A DNA stretch of 64,000 nucleotides from Candidatus Nitromaritima sp. SCGC AAA288-L16 (GCA_000372225.1 AQTY01000006.1:1-64000); one strand, 5' to 3'. Counted from the first letter of the stretch, positions 45,082 to 54,000 are shown. Translations and numbers: made by a program. The notes: generated by a model not told the origin, from the letters alone.

Positions 45082-46641
45082 ATGAAGATTGGCATACCTA
45101 AAGAAATTCACGACGCTGAAAAAAGGGTCGCAACGACACCCGATGTCGCTAAGCAGCTTATCAAATTAGGTTTTGAGATATTGGTTGAATCAGGTGCCGG
45201 GGAAGGGTCCCATTTTTCTGATACTGCTTTTACTGACGCTGGTGTGACAGTAGTGGAGGGTGCAAAAAAGATTTGGGAAGGCAGTGACATTATATTTAAA
45301 GTGCGACCACCGGAATTCAATTCGAGTCTTAATTCTGAAGAAGTGGATTTATTGCACGAAAAACAGGTGATAATCACTTTTCTTTGGCCAGCTCAGAACC
45401 CAGACTTACTTAAAAAGTTAGCTGAGAAAAAAGTTACTGCGCTCTCAATGGACAGCGTGCCACGTATTTCCCGTGCTCAAAAGATGGATGCGCTTAGCTC
45501 GATGGCGAATATTGCTGGATATCGAGCGGTGGTAGAGGCTGCGCAGCACTTTGGTAGATTTTTTACGGGTCAGATTACCGCGGCGGGGAAAATACCACCG
45601 GCTAAGGTTATGGTTATTGGTGCGGGTGTTGCCGGACTTGCCGCAATTGGTGCTGCGAAAAGTATGGGAGCTATTGTTCGAGCCTTTGATACCCGACCAG
45701 AAGTTAAAGAGCAAGTTGAGAGTATGAATGCAGAGTTTTTAGAGCTCGACTTTGAAGAAGAAGGGTCAGGGACGGGTGGATATGCCAAGGTGATGAGTAA
45801 GGAATTTATAGAAGCAGAGATGGCATTATTCGCGGAACAGGCAAAAGAGGTAGACATTATTATTACCACAGCATTGATTCCAGGAAAGCCTGCCCCAGAA
45901 TTGATCAAAGAAGAAATGGTTGTTTCAATGAAAGACGGTAGCGTGATTGTCGATCTCGCCGCAGAACAGGGAGGTAATTGTAAGTTGTCAGAGGCGGGCA
46001 TAGTAAAAAAGGTTCATGGTGTTTCAATTATTGGTTATACAGATTTACCCAGTCGCCTTGCTGCCCAGTCCAGTCAGCTTTATGGAACTAATTTGCGCCA
46101 TCTCTTAACTGACATGTGTAAGGATAAGGATGGAAATATTACGGTTGATATGGAAGACGAGGTAGTCCGAGGAGCCACAGTCGTCAAAGACGGGAAAATA
46201 ACTTGGCCACCTCCTGCTCCTAAGTTGTCTGCTTCACCTCCCAAGCCAGCGGAAAAGCCAAAAGATGTGAAACCCTCTGAAGTGACCGAAGAAAAACCCT
46301 CTTGGTTAGGACCCCTTGTTACATTCGCGGTTGGAGGTCTTGTTTTACTAGGGTTGGGTTCCGTCGCTCCAGCATCATTTATGGCGCACTTCACGGTATT
46401 TGTATTAGCCTGCTTTGTCGGTTACATGGTGATATGGAATGTGACAGCGGCTCTACATACCCCGTTAATGAGTGTGACTAATGCTATTAGCAGTATCATT
46501 ATTATTGGTGCCATTTTACAGATAAGTTCTGGAGAGAGTGTGATCATGTGGGTGGCTGGTTTTGCTGTGACGATCACAGCGATTAATATAACAGGTGGAT
46601 TCGCGGTAACGCGTCGCATGCTTGAAATGTTCCGTAAATAG
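45082..46641 (+). CDS. pntA: NAD(P) transhydrogenase subunit alpha
   Basis: The 519-residue protein is a full-length PntA: IGIPKEIHDAEKRVATTPD, nucleotide-binding VMVIGAGVAGLAAIGAAK near residue 175, and IIGYTDLPSRLAAQSS. A Pro/Lys-rich linker leads to a C-terminal membrane domain (helices near 410-510; NVTAALHTPLMSVTNAISS). With PntB it couples hydride transfer between NADH and NADP to proton movement across the inner membrane. PntB starts 10 bp later. Confidence 0.97.
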   Translation: MKIGIPKEIHDAEKRVATTPDVAKQLIKLGFEILVESGAGEGSHFSDTAFTDAGVTVVEGAKKIWEGSDIIFKVRPPEFNSSLNSEEVDLLHEKQVIITFLWPAQNPDLLKKLAEKKVTALSMDSVPRISRAQKMDALSSMANIAGYRAVVEAAQHFGRFFTGQITAAGKIPPAKVMVIGAGVAGLAAIGAAKSMGAIVRAFDTRPEVKEQVESMNAEFLELDFEEEGSGTGGYAKVMSKEFIEAEMALFAEQAKEVDIIITTALIPGKPAPELIKEEMVVSMKDGSVIVDLAAEQGGNCKLSEAGIVKKVHGVSIIGYTDLPSRLAAQSSQLYGTNLRHLLTDMCKDKDGNITVDMEDEVVRGATVVKDGKITWPPPAPKLSASPPKPAEKPKDVKPSEVTEEKPSWLGPLVTFAVGGLVLLGLGSVAPASFMAHFTVFVLACFVGYMVIWNVTAALHTPLMSVTNAISSIIIIGAILQISSGESVIMWVAGFAVTITAINITGGFAVTRRMLEMFRK

Positions 46642-46651
46642 GAGGGAGTAG

Positions 46652-48049
46652 ATGAGTCAAGGTGTCGTAACTGCCTCTTATGTAGGCGCAACCATTCTCT
46701 TTATTTTAGCTCTGGGTGGTTTGAGTAGCCCGGAAACATCTCGACGTGGAAACATCTATGGCATCACAGGTATGGCAATCGCCCTGATCGTAACGATTGC
46801 TAGTGTTACTTCTAATGTCGAAATTCTTATAGGCGGTTTGTTAATTGGTGGGTCAATTGGATTGGTTCTGGCAAAGCGTGTTCAAATGACGGAAATGCCA
46901 GAGTTGGTCGCAATCCTACACAGCCTCGTGGGTCTAGCCGCAGTTCTGGTCGGCTTTGCCAACTTCATGGATCCGGCGCGTTTAGAGCATTACACAGGTG
47001 TCGAGTTGACAATCCACGATGTTGAAACGTACTTGGGGATTCTCATAGGTGCGGTTACGTTTTCAGGTTCTGTCATCGCGTTTGGAAAACTCAGCGGGAA
47101 GATAGGTGGGAACCCGCTACTGTTGCCTGCTCGCCATTGGTTTAATCTTGGTTTGCTGATTGCCTCGATCTGGCTCTGTTCTATGTTTATTGATCAGTCA
47201 GCAGTTGGTGGTGGGCTGAATCCATTATTGATTATGACCGGAATCGCATTACTGTTCGGGATTCATATGGTTATGGCGATTGGTGGCGCCGACATGCCCG
47301 TGGTCATCTCCATGCTTAATAGTTATTCGGGTTGGGCCGCGGCTGCAACTGGTTTCATGCTCAATAACGACCTTCTCATAGTAACAGGAGCTTTGGTAGG
47401 CAGCAGCGGTGCCATTCTGAGCTATATCATGTGTCGAGCTATGAATAGAAAGTTCTTGGCAGTAATTGCCGGTGGATTTGGTACAACGACAGGTGGGTCC
47501 TCTACCGGTTCCGATGTCGAACAAGGTGAAGTAATCGCCTTGGAAGCGCCTGAGGTTGCAAGCTTATTGAACGAAGCTAAAGAAGTCATGATCATTCCTG
47601 GTTACGGTATGGCCGTCGCTCAAGCTCAACATATCGTCTGCGAACTCACAAAGGCGCTCAGAAGCAAAAAAGTGAATGTTCGATTTGGTATTCACCCAGT
47701 TGCTGGGCGTATGCCAGGGCACATGAATGTGCTACTGGCAGAGGCCAAGGTTCCCTACGATATCGTTTACGAAATGGATGAGATCAATGATGATTTCCCG
47801 AATATTGATGTTTCAATGGTTATCGGAGCAAACGATATCGTGAACCCGTCCGCACTAACAGATCCAAATAGCCCGATCGCGGGAATGCCCGTTCTTGAAT
47901 GTTGGAAAGGCAAAACAACAGTCGTTTTAAAACGCAGCATGGCAACGGGTTACGCAGGTGTCCAAAACCCCTTATTCTTCGAAGAGAATACGCGTATGTT
48001 GTTTGGTGACGCCAAATCTAGCCTAGATACAGTATATAAAAGTCTCTAG
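46652..48049 (+). CDS. pntB: NAD(P) transhydrogenase subunit beta
   Basis: The 465-residue protein has an N-terminal membrane domain of about eight or nine helices (GGVAILHSLVGLAAV-type segment AILHSLVGLAAVLVGFANF) and a C-terminal NADP domain (VMIIPGYGMAVAQAQHIVCE, FGIHPVAGRMPGHMNVLLAEA, VIGANDIVNPSA). A very good ribosome site (AGGAGGGA) precedes the ATG. It forms the proton channel and NADP site of transhydrogenase; the pair supplies NADPH. Confidence 0.97.
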   Translation: MSQGVVTASYVGATILFILALGGLSSPETSRRGNIYGITGMAIALIVTIASVTSNVEILIGGLLIGGSIGLVLAKRVQMTEMPELVAILHSLVGLAAVLVGFANFMDPARLEHYTGVELTIHDVETYLGILIGAVTFSGSVIAFGKLSGKIGGNPLLLPARHWFNLGLLIASIWLCSMFIDQSAVGGGLNPLLIMTGIALLFGIHMVMAIGGADMPVVISMLNSYSGWAAAATGFMLNNDLLIVTGALVGSSGAILSYIMCRAMNRKFLAVIAGGFGTTTGGSSTGSDVEQGEVIALEAPEVASLLNEAKEVMIIPGYGMAVAQAQHIVCELTKALRSKKVNVRFGIHPVAGRMPGHMNVLLAEAKVPYDIVYEMDEINDDFPNIDVSMVIGANDIVNPSALTDPNSPIAGMPVLECWKGKTTVVLKRSMATGYAGVQNPLFFEENTRMLFGDAKSSLDTVYKSL

Positions 48050-48086
48050 GCCTTATTTATCGATATCGACCTTTTAAAAACCCTAG

Positions 48087-49172
48087 TTAGTCTTTTAATT
48101 TTTGGAGGAATTTCTGAAAAAACCCTCGATCATCTCCCCCACCATCTCGATAAGCGACCCCATGCGTTTCTCCACCGGTGTCTATCTTAGTAATGAGGCT
48201 GAGGTCTGCGGTTGAAACTATACCCAGTTTATTCTCATCTCGAATAGCCACGAAAATAGTTTTTCCATCTGAACTGATCGCCATCATGTCCGGTCGTTCG
48301 CCTATAGGAGTAGATTTAACAATTTTAAGGCTTGCAGTATCAATCATCGATATCTGGTTAAGACCCCGTTGTCCAACATAAACCGTTTTACCATCTGGGC
48401 TGTGTACCAGGCCATGTGGTTCTCCTGGAACATCGATAGAAGCTTCAATCGATCCAGTCTGAGGATTCATCAACAGTAATTTATTATCAGCAGGAGCGGT
48501 GACCCAAAGTAGACTCCAGTCGCTATTAGGCTTGATAGCCATGGCACCTTTAGCACCTGGAAAAGTCTTGGTGATTTTTTGAGTATTCACATCAATTACT
48601 GAAATAGTTGCATCACCAGCATTGACGACATATAAATCATTTCCATCTGGAGAAAATATAGCAGTAATCGCCTTTACTCCAGTTGGCATAGTATGGGTAG
48701 CTTTTTTAGAGGCAACGTCAATGAAGGTGATATTTCCTGCACCAACGTTGCATGAGACTGCTGTTTTCCCATCTGGAGATACAGCTACATCGTGTGCCTT
48801 AGTATCTGCTAAGACATTAGCTAACTTCTTTTTTGTTACGGCATCTATGATGGTTATACTGTTAGTCCCCAAGTTTGCAATGTAAGCTAGCTTTCCATCT
48901 GGGCTAAAAGTTACATTATGAGCTCCGGCGCCGGTATCAATAGTCTTAAAAACTTGATTGGAGCCGGTGTCTATAATCTGGACATTAGCACCCTTCATAT
49001 TTGCAACCCATGCTTCACCAGCGAAACTTTCTTTGACAGATAACAATCCCGAAAGAAAAATAGCTGTGAATACAAAAACCGTGAACAAAGTGGATAGTTG
49101 CTGCTTTTGCCAAAAAGAATTTTTTAAAATTCCTTCGACAGGATTAAGGGGTTTGTTTTTTTCGCTAAGCAT
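48087..49172 (-). CDS. Exported YVTN-type beta-propeller protein
   Basis: The 361-residue protein has a hydrophobic N-terminal segment (LFTVFVFTAIFLSGLLS) and then about seven propeller repeats of the form SPDGKLAYIANLGTNSITII. Such YVTN proteins are secreted or surface-associated binding scaffolds, often with redox partners. The ATG at 49172 has GGAGGAAAAT directly upstream, so it is preferred over the longer frame from 49223. The partner is unknown. Confidence 0.87.
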   Translation of the reverse strand: MLSEKNKPLNPVEGILKNSFWQKQQLSTLFTVFVFTAIFLSGLLSVKESFAGEAWVANMKGANVQIIDTGSNQVFKTIDTGAGAHNVTFSPDGKLAYIANLGTNSITIIDAVTKKKLANVLADTKAHDVAVSPDGKTAVSCNVGAGNITFIDVASKKATHTMPTGVKAITAIFSPDGNDLYVVNAGDATISVIDVNTQKITKTFPGAKGAMAIKPNSDWSLLWVTAPADNKLLLMNPQTGSIEASIDVPGEPHGLVHSPDGKTVYVGQRGLNQISMIDTASLKIVKSTPIGERPDMMAISSDGKTIFVAIRDENKLGIVSTADLSLITKIDTGGETHGVAYRDGGGDDRGFFQKFLQKLKD

Positions 49173-49507
49173 ATTTTCCTCCAAAGAAATAAATGGTAGA
49201 GAACATTCATTCAAAATTTTCAAGTATATGAATCATACTCTTTATTGTTTGCAAGGTAAATCTATCCGTTCTTTATTAAATTTTTAATGCTTAGCAAATT
49301 AGAGTTATATATTTAAGAAAGTGTGTGAGGGCTAATTTTATAAGTTAAATTAAAAAAATTTGGCCTGTTTGCAATCTTATAAATTTCAATAGGTTGTTGC
49401 GAAATAGGTTTTTTGTTTTCTAGGTAATGAAAACAAATCAGCCTTACTACCATTCCAAGATACTTAGAGTTATTGCCAGGTAAGATTTAAAATAATACAA
49501 TGAACTC
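49173..49507. other. Noncoding AT-rich intergenic stretch
   Basis: Between the propeller gene and a possible small ORF I see only low-complexity AT-rich sequence; no hairpin, promoter of a known class, tRNA or protein match is convincing. Confidence 0.6.
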
Positions 49508-49609
49508 ATGTTTAAATTATCAAATATTTACAAAAAACCCTTTTTTGCTTGCGTGTTTTGTGTGATTTATGTGGCGATCTCTTTTGGGGTAGCTTTATTT
49601 GGTTTTTAG
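49508..49609 (+). CDS. Possible 33-residue single-helix membrane peptide
   Basis: An ATG-to-TAG frame encodes an N-terminal basic stub (MFKLSNIYKKPF) and one strongly hydrophobic helix (FACVFCVIYVAISFGVALF). No ribosome site is visible. The clean positive-then-hydrophobic pattern argues for a real small membrane protein. It is too short for homology judgement by eye. Confidence 0.3.
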   Translation: MFKLSNIYKKPFFACVFCVIYVAISFGVALFGF

Positions 49610-49647
49610 TCAAAACCTAAATCAACACATTATGATTTAAGTTGTCG

Positions 49648-50433
49648 CTAACGCGTCCTTCCAAAAAACGTTAAACTAGCGTTTTCTGATAATTCAATGT
49701 TCTTTTGAAGGTTATAATTCAGGGTGACAAGAACTCGGTGCTTATTTGAAGTGACAGGAGTCACTCGATGAAGATAGTTGCTTCCATAAAAAAGAACAAG
49801 CGTGCCTTCCTCAATTCGCAATTCTTTTGCAGGATGTTTATTTTGTAAAACAGAGTCTATGAGTTGGGCATTAAGAGTGTTCTTTTCTACATTACGCGCA
49901 TCGACAACATATTGAAAATTCCCCCCTGATGCTGATGATTGGATCATCAGAGTAATAGCAAATGATGCCTTATCAAAATGCCACCCCAGCTGTTGATGTT
50001 TCTCATAATAATTATAATTGATGGACGACAGAGTATCAGCGTATGGGTAAATCTTCTCAACGGAGAGTAACGATTGAATAAAATTTTTAAAAAAAGGAGA
50101 GTTGTAAATTATTCTTAAGCTGGAGTTCTCTGGAATCAAGTCATGTGGGACGCAGCCTTTATCACTGACTACTTCAATATTGCAGGGGTGTTTATCGCCT
50201 AACTGGGTATTTTTTTTTGCAAGTAAAACATTATGATTCTGCGAACAATAAAATGCCTTGTCGTGTAATGCTTGAGCTTCTCGCTGGAGGTTAACTAAAG
50301 GTTCTTCTGCTAGAAAGTTTTTTAAAATAAGTATGGAGTTTTTTTGTAGCTCACTCCTGCAACGTTTGACATAGTAATTCCAATCACCAATGGGGTGGAG
50401 TTTAAAATCAATAATATCTTGGAGATCGTTCAT
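49648..50433 (-). CDS. 2-oxoglutarate/Fe(II)-dependent oxygenase-like protein
   Basis: The 261-residue protein shows the double-stranded beta-helix facial triad: HxD in LGWHFDKASFAITLMI, a distal His in YGSNYLHRVTPV, and the 2-oxoglutarate-binding Arg nearby (NKHRVLVTLNYN). The pattern resembles prolyl-hydroxylase-type or small-molecule hydroxylases. It begins directly after the TAA of the upstream TPR gene (TAAATG), so the two are coupled. Substrate unknown; a link to the TPR protein is plausible but unproven. Confidence 0.82.
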   Translation of the reverse strand: MNDLQDIIDFKLHPIGDWNYYVKRCRSELQKNSILILKNFLAEEPLVNLQREAQALHDKAFYCSQNHNVLLAKKNTQLGDKHPCNIEVVSDKGCVPHDLIPENSSLRIIYNSPFFKNFIQSLLSVEKIYPYADTLSSINYNYYEKHQQLGWHFDKASFAITLMIQSSASGGNFQYVVDARNVEKNTLNAQLIDSVLQNKHPAKELRIEEGTLVLFYGSNYLHRVTPVTSNKHRVLVTLNYNLQKNIELSENASLTFFGRTR

Positions 50434-52047
50434 TTAAAAATTTTTAAGAAATGCTTTTGCCTCCTTTAGCTCAGGAAAAGCGGGGTCTGCATTTTTTAAA
50501 ATAGACAGGATTTGCACATAGTTTTCTTTAGCTGTTATTTTATCACCATCTAATTTTGCAGACCGTGCAGCACCTATTAGTGATCGAATGCGGTTTGGAT
50601 GACGCGTCAAGGAGATGTTGAATTGTTCTTTGGCTTTTTTGGGTTTTCCTGCTTTAAGATAAACTTCCCCCAGTAATTCGTACGTGGGTTTAAGGATACG
50701 TGGTGGACCAGAAGGTGATGGTAGCTTTTCTTCAACCAAAGTCGCTTGTTTTGCGAGTTGGATGGCAGCTTTATAATCTTTTTCAAAAAGTTTTACCGCG
50801 ACTTCGATTTCCAATTCCCATATTTCTAAATTTTCTGGCCGGCTGAAATGGTTTACGCGAAACCCTTTGTCCCGTATTGTTTTTAATTCTACGGCATATT
50901 TTTTTGCTTCGTCATCTCCTTGCATGGCGGCGGCGTAGCCAAGAACAAAATTATATCCAGCCTTGGGGAAGGTTTTGGGTTCCCATCCTTCAGGGGGCAC
51001 AAGTTTTTTTGCTTTTTCCCATTGCTCAGTTTCTATAATAGTGGCAGCTAACATTCGGTAGTAATATTTACCGGACCTTAAATTGGGATTAGGTTTGGAT
51101 TTTGCTGCGTCCTGGATTCCTTCCTCCATATCTTTTTGCTGAGTTTTGAAAATAGCTTCTGCTTTGCCCAAGAGCCCCCGTTGAAGATATACATAGTGCA
51201 GCCATTGCAGGCTATGATAATCGCGGTTACTTTTGGGTAGTTTTTCTCTTTCCACCCATTTTTTGGAGGTGGCCCAGCCATTTTCGTTTGATTTTGCTGC
51301 TTCAGACCACATGCCAAGTTGAATAAAGATATGTGCCGGCATATGCTGAGCATGGTGTGATGCAGGTGCAATTTTGGCGTAGCGTTGCGCTGAAGGTAAG
51401 GCAAGTCGCGCTAGGTCCGGGTGATCAAACGCGTGGATTGCATAATGGGCCGCACATGGATGATCTGGGTTTTGCTCATATATCTCTAATGCTATTGCAC
51501 CGGAATCAACTTTTAGTTTTATTTCCCCTCCCGTATTTCTAGCTACTCCCAATAGGGAGAGACTGTAAAAACATGCGGCTTCTAGATCTTTTGGGTATTT
51601 GATATAAATCTTTTTCATAGCATTGGAGTAAGCTTTATCCCGAGCTGGTTTTTCACCTTCTCCATAAAGAAGTTGAACAGCTTGAATATAGTCTCGCTCT
51701 CGTTGGGTTAACTCTGAGATATCAGATATTTTTGAAAGCGCGGTCTTAGCTAACTTAGAATCTTGCCTTTCCCAAAGGGGGGCGTTATGGGCCATAGCTT
51801 CGCCCCAGTAACCCATAGCAAAATTAGGATCCGCTTTAGTGGAATTCTTGAATTCTTGCAAGGCTTCTGGGTACCAAAAAGAATGAAGTGCCGCCACTCC
51901 ACTTATAAAGTGATGTTGCGAAACTCCTGATCCAGAAGTAGGGAATTCTATCTTGCCAAGTTTGGATGATGCGTGAGTTGGTTGGATAATATAACTGGCG
52001 TTAAAACCCCCAAAAATTATCGTAATGAAAAGTAGTCGAATCATCAT
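50434..52047 (-). CDS. Exported TPR-repeat protein
   Basis: The 537-residue protein has an N-terminal signal peptide (MMIRLLFITIIFGGF), a motif-rich head (SFWYPEALQEFKNSTKADPNF; YWGEAMAHNAPLW; YAIHAFDHPDLA; AQHMPAHIFIQLGMW), and TPR units at the C-terminus (YELLGEVYLKAGKPKKAKEQF). Several His residues recur in the head. The head is conserved in TPR proteins of unknown function. It is followed without a gap by the 2OG oxygenase. Confidence 0.82.
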   Translation of the reverse strand: MMIRLLFITIIFGGFNASYIIQPTHASSKLGKIEFPTSGSGVSQHHFISGVAALHSFWYPEALQEFKNSTKADPNFAMGYWGEAMAHNAPLWERQDSKLAKTALSKISDISELTQRERDYIQAVQLLYGEGEKPARDKAYSNAMKKIYIKYPKDLEAACFYSLSLLGVARNTGGEIKLKVDSGAIALEIYEQNPDHPCAAHYAIHAFDHPDLARLALPSAQRYAKIAPASHHAQHMPAHIFIQLGMWSEAAKSNENGWATSKKWVEREKLPKSNRDYHSLQWLHYVYLQRGLLGKAEAIFKTQQKDMEEGIQDAAKSKPNPNLRSGKYYYRMLAATIIETEQWEKAKKLVPPEGWEPKTFPKAGYNFVLGYAAAMQGDDEAKKYAVELKTIRDKGFRVNHFSRPENLEIWELEIEVAVKLFEKDYKAAIQLAKQATLVEEKLPSPSGPPRILKPTYELLGEVYLKAGKPKKAKEQFNISLTRHPNRIRSLIGAARSAKLDGDKITAKENYVQILSILKNADPAFPELKEAKAFLKNF

Positions 52048-52155
52048 AATAAAAAAATAGTTGGATAATTAAAATAAAGCCCGGTTGAAAAAAAAAATAG
52101 GTAAGACTAAAGTAAACAGAGAAATTTTTTTGTGTCATTTAGATAAAGATAGAAT

Positions 52156-52488
52156 ATGAAGAAAAGTCAGGATTTGTCCAGAATAAAATCAAGAAACGAT
52201 ATCCCCTTTGGTGCATTATTGATGGGCACTACGGGTGTGTTGATCGGCGTAGTGGTGGATAGTGAAATGACCATGATTATTGTTGGTATTTTGGGTGCTT
52301 TTATAGGGGGACTAGTAGGATGGGCTGGTGGAAGAGTTTTTCTACTTATTATTTGTTTTGGTGTGTTGGTAGGGGCATTTTTAGGTTACCGCACAGGGGA
52401 TCAGGACATTCTCATTATAGCTTCGGGAACCGGTGGAGCTATTGCCGGATTCATAGGAGCACAAGTGTCACTTTTTTTAAATAAATGA
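52156..52488 (+). CDS. Small Gly-rich membrane protein
   Basis: The 110-residue protein has about four short hydrophobic helices rich in Gly (LMGTTGVLIGVVV, IIVGILGAFIGGLVGWAGG, LLIICFGVLVGAFLGY, GTGGAIAGFIGAQVSLFL). The stop overlaps the start of the FGE-like gene as ATGA, so they are translated together. Function unknown. Confidence 0.8.
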   Translation: MKKSQDLSRIKSRNDIPFGALLMGTTGVLIGVVVDSEMTMIIVGILGAFIGGLVGWAGGRVFLLIICFGVLVGAFLGYRTGDQDILIIASGTGGAIAGFIGAQVSLFLNK

Positions 52489-53225
52489 ATAGGATATTTT
52501 TATTATTATTGGGTAGTTTTTTTTTGTTCTCCAAAGTTTTTTTGCAAACTTCTTCTGCTTTAGAAAAATCAGCTCCTATTGGAATGGTGCTCGTCCCTGC
52601 AGGACCTTATATCGCAGGTTCGGATAAATATAACGATGAGAGACCAAGCAGGGAAATTCATTTAGATGCTTTTTTTGTTGATAGATTTGAGGTAACTCAG
52701 AAGCAATTTAAAAAAATTATGAATATTAATCCGTCTGAACTTCGAGGAGAAAATTTACCAGTTGATCGGGTTGATTGGTACCAGGCAAGAGATTACTGTA
52801 ATAAAATTGGGAAACGTTTGCCAACAGAGGCCGAATGGGAAAAGTCAGCACGCTCAGGGTCGACAGCCCAATATTACTGGGGGGATAAGCCAGATAATTC
52901 ACACGCTTGGCACTGGGATAACTCTGGTCGAAAAACTCACCCTGTGGGGGAAAAGAAACCGAACAAGTTTGGCCTGTATGATATTGCTGGAAATGTTTGG
53001 GAGTGGGTCGCAGATTGGTATGATCAGAGCTATTACCAGAATCGATCATCCAGCAACCCGAAAAGCCCATTCAATGGGAAGCACAGAGTCCTTCGAGGTG
53101 GGTCATTTATGGATAAAGCAGAAGGACTACGTGTTACCCGGCGCAACTGGGATTTACCCAGTTCCAAGTTTAAAAACTTTGGATTTCGTTGCGCAAGGAA
53201 TCAAAATACGATCTCAATAGATTAA
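52485..53225 (+). CDS. Exported FGE-like protein (SUMF1 fold), second copy
   Basis: The 246-residue protein has a signal peptide (IFLLLLGSFFLFSKVFL) and FGE motifs: MVLVPAGPYIAGSD, RLPTEAEWEKSAR, IAGNVWEWVADWY, VLRGGSFMDKAE, NFGFRCARN. The copper-site Cys pair of true FGEs is missing, as in the copy at 42358. The ATGA overlap ties it to a small membrane protein, which may be its partner. Confidence 0.9.
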   Translation: MNRIFLLLLGSFFLFSKVFLQTSSALEKSAPIGMVLVPAGPYIAGSDKYNDERPSREIHLDAFFVDRFEVTQKQFKKIMNINPSELRGENLPVDRVDWYQARDYCNKIGKRLPTEAEWEKSARSGSTAQYYWGDKPDNSHAWHWDNSGRKTHPVGEKKPNKFGLYDIAGNVWEWVADWYDQSYYQNRSSSNPKSPFNGKHRVLRGGSFMDKAEGLRVTRRNWDLPSSKFKNFGFRCARNQNTISID

Positions 53226-53559
53226 TGCTCGAATTTCAAGAAATGATTACTTGACGTCGTTTTAAACTAGCCCCTCCTGAAAATGTCCCACACGTTGAAA
53301 TTTGATTTTCTGGTGTACGTGAACTATTTTTTGGGCAAAGGCGATTTTCTTGGAGGCCGAACTCATATCGAAGAAGGTTAATAAAGCCATAAAATAAAGG
53401 TGGGTGTGTATGGCCATAAAAAACTAAGCTATTGATTTGTTTTGAATTATTTGGCACATATTTGTTGACTACTACTACATATAGTGGTAAACAGTAGAAG
53501 GTATACAATATAGTGGAAGTCCATTGAAGGTCCCTTCTCTTTCTTCCCCAACTTCCCCC
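53226..53559. other. Noncoding stretch before tandem small genes
   Basis: No convincing gene. A 90-codon minus-strand frame (53236-53508) lacks a ribosome site and protein-like composition. An exact TGGCAC (53452-53457) is not followed by a -12 element at the right spacing. A perfect inverted pair CCATTGAAG/CTTCAATGG (53521-53529, 53568-53576) reaches into the leader of the first small gene. Confidence 0.6.
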
Positions 53560-53586
53560 GCTGTTTCTTCAATGGGTTTTTCGCCC
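53560..53586 (+). promoter_or_regulatory. Conserved 27-nt leader element, copy 1
   Basis: The 27 bases are identical to 53974-54000, and both sit exactly 57 nt before an ATG. The rest of the leader up to the GGAG ribosome site is also conserved with no indels. This suggests an RNA or operator element controlling both small genes, kept after duplication. Confidence 0.65.
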
Positions 53587-53616
53587 ACATATCCCTTTTA
53601 CATGAAGGAGAAAAAT

Positions 53617-53838
53617 ATGTTTGACCAAATGATAGGTTACGTGAAGAAGTTTACTGAAGCAGGTGTGGCCCTGCTCGCGCTTGGGATAGTTATGCAAATC
53701 ATTTTTGGTAAAGCGGTTCCGTTTGTGGGAGGAGATATTATTGGTAATATCACAGCTATTGTTGCAGCGCTTGGTGCGCAGGGTTTGGTTGGTCTCGCTG
53801 CTGTTGGAGTGATTTATGCTATTTTTAATAGACAATAA
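53617..53838 (+). CDS. Tandem small two-helix membrane protein, copy 1
   Basis: The ATG at 53617 has AAGGAG before it; the upstream in-frame extension to 53524 has no ribosome site. The 73-residue protein has two hydrophobic helices (AGVALLALGIVMQIIF; LGAQGLVGLAAVGVIYAIF) joined by a Gly/Pro loop (GKAVPFVGGDIIGNITAIVAA). N-terminal residues are amphipathic (MFDQMIGYVKKFTEA). It is about 65% identical to copy 2. I do not recognise the family; the size and helix pattern could fit a small channel, a membrane organiser or a bacteriocin-like peptide. Confidence 0.82.
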   Translation: MFDQMIGYVKKFTEAGVALLALGIVMQIIFGKAVPFVGGDIIGNITAIVAALGAQGLVGLAAVGVIYAIFNRQ

Positions 53839-53850
53839 ATAAACATGGCC

Positions 53851-53906
53851 ATGAAGCGACTGTTTTTCAGATTTACCATTATTTGCTGAAACTACAGTCG
53901 TTTCAT
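53851..53906. other. Long imperfect hairpin between the tandem small genes
   Basis: Arms ATGAAGCGACTGT (53851-53863) and ACAGTCGTTTCAT (53894-53906) pair at 12 of 13 positions, and an inner TTTCAG/CTGAAA extends the stem. It begins 12 nt after the stop of copy 1. No T-run follows, so it is not a standard terminator; it may be an mRNA end-stabilising structure or an operator. Confidence 0.55.
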
Positions 53907-53973
53907 ATTGGCGTGGTTGTCAAAACGTCTTAGCCGTTAAATTGTGCTTCCCCTTTCTCTCTATATCTCCCCT

Positions 53974-54000
53974 GCTGTTTCTTCAATGGGTTTTTCGCCC
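53974..54000 (+). promoter_or_regulatory. Conserved 27-nt leader element, copy 2
   Basis: Identical to 53560-53586 and again 57 nt before the start codon. The upstream pyrimidine-rich segment is also similar in both copies. Confidence 0.65.

Noticed and set aside
45570..46001. 143-residue frame opposite pntA
   Set aside because: Ser/Thr/Ala/Ile-rich shadow of the pntA coding strand, with no ribosome site.
52762..53220. 152-residue frame inside the FGE-like gene
   Set aside because: It is an alternative frame of a gene with full family motifs.
53452..53457. Exact TGGCAC as a possible -24 element before the first small gene
   Set aside because: The sequence ATATTTGTTGA that follows has no GC at the required 10-nt spacing.
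53236..53508. 90-codon minus-strand frame
   Set aside because: No ribosome site, odd composition, and the complementary regulatory sequence fits better. Another frame gives a protein-like stretch but with no known match, so no transposase remnant can be claimed.
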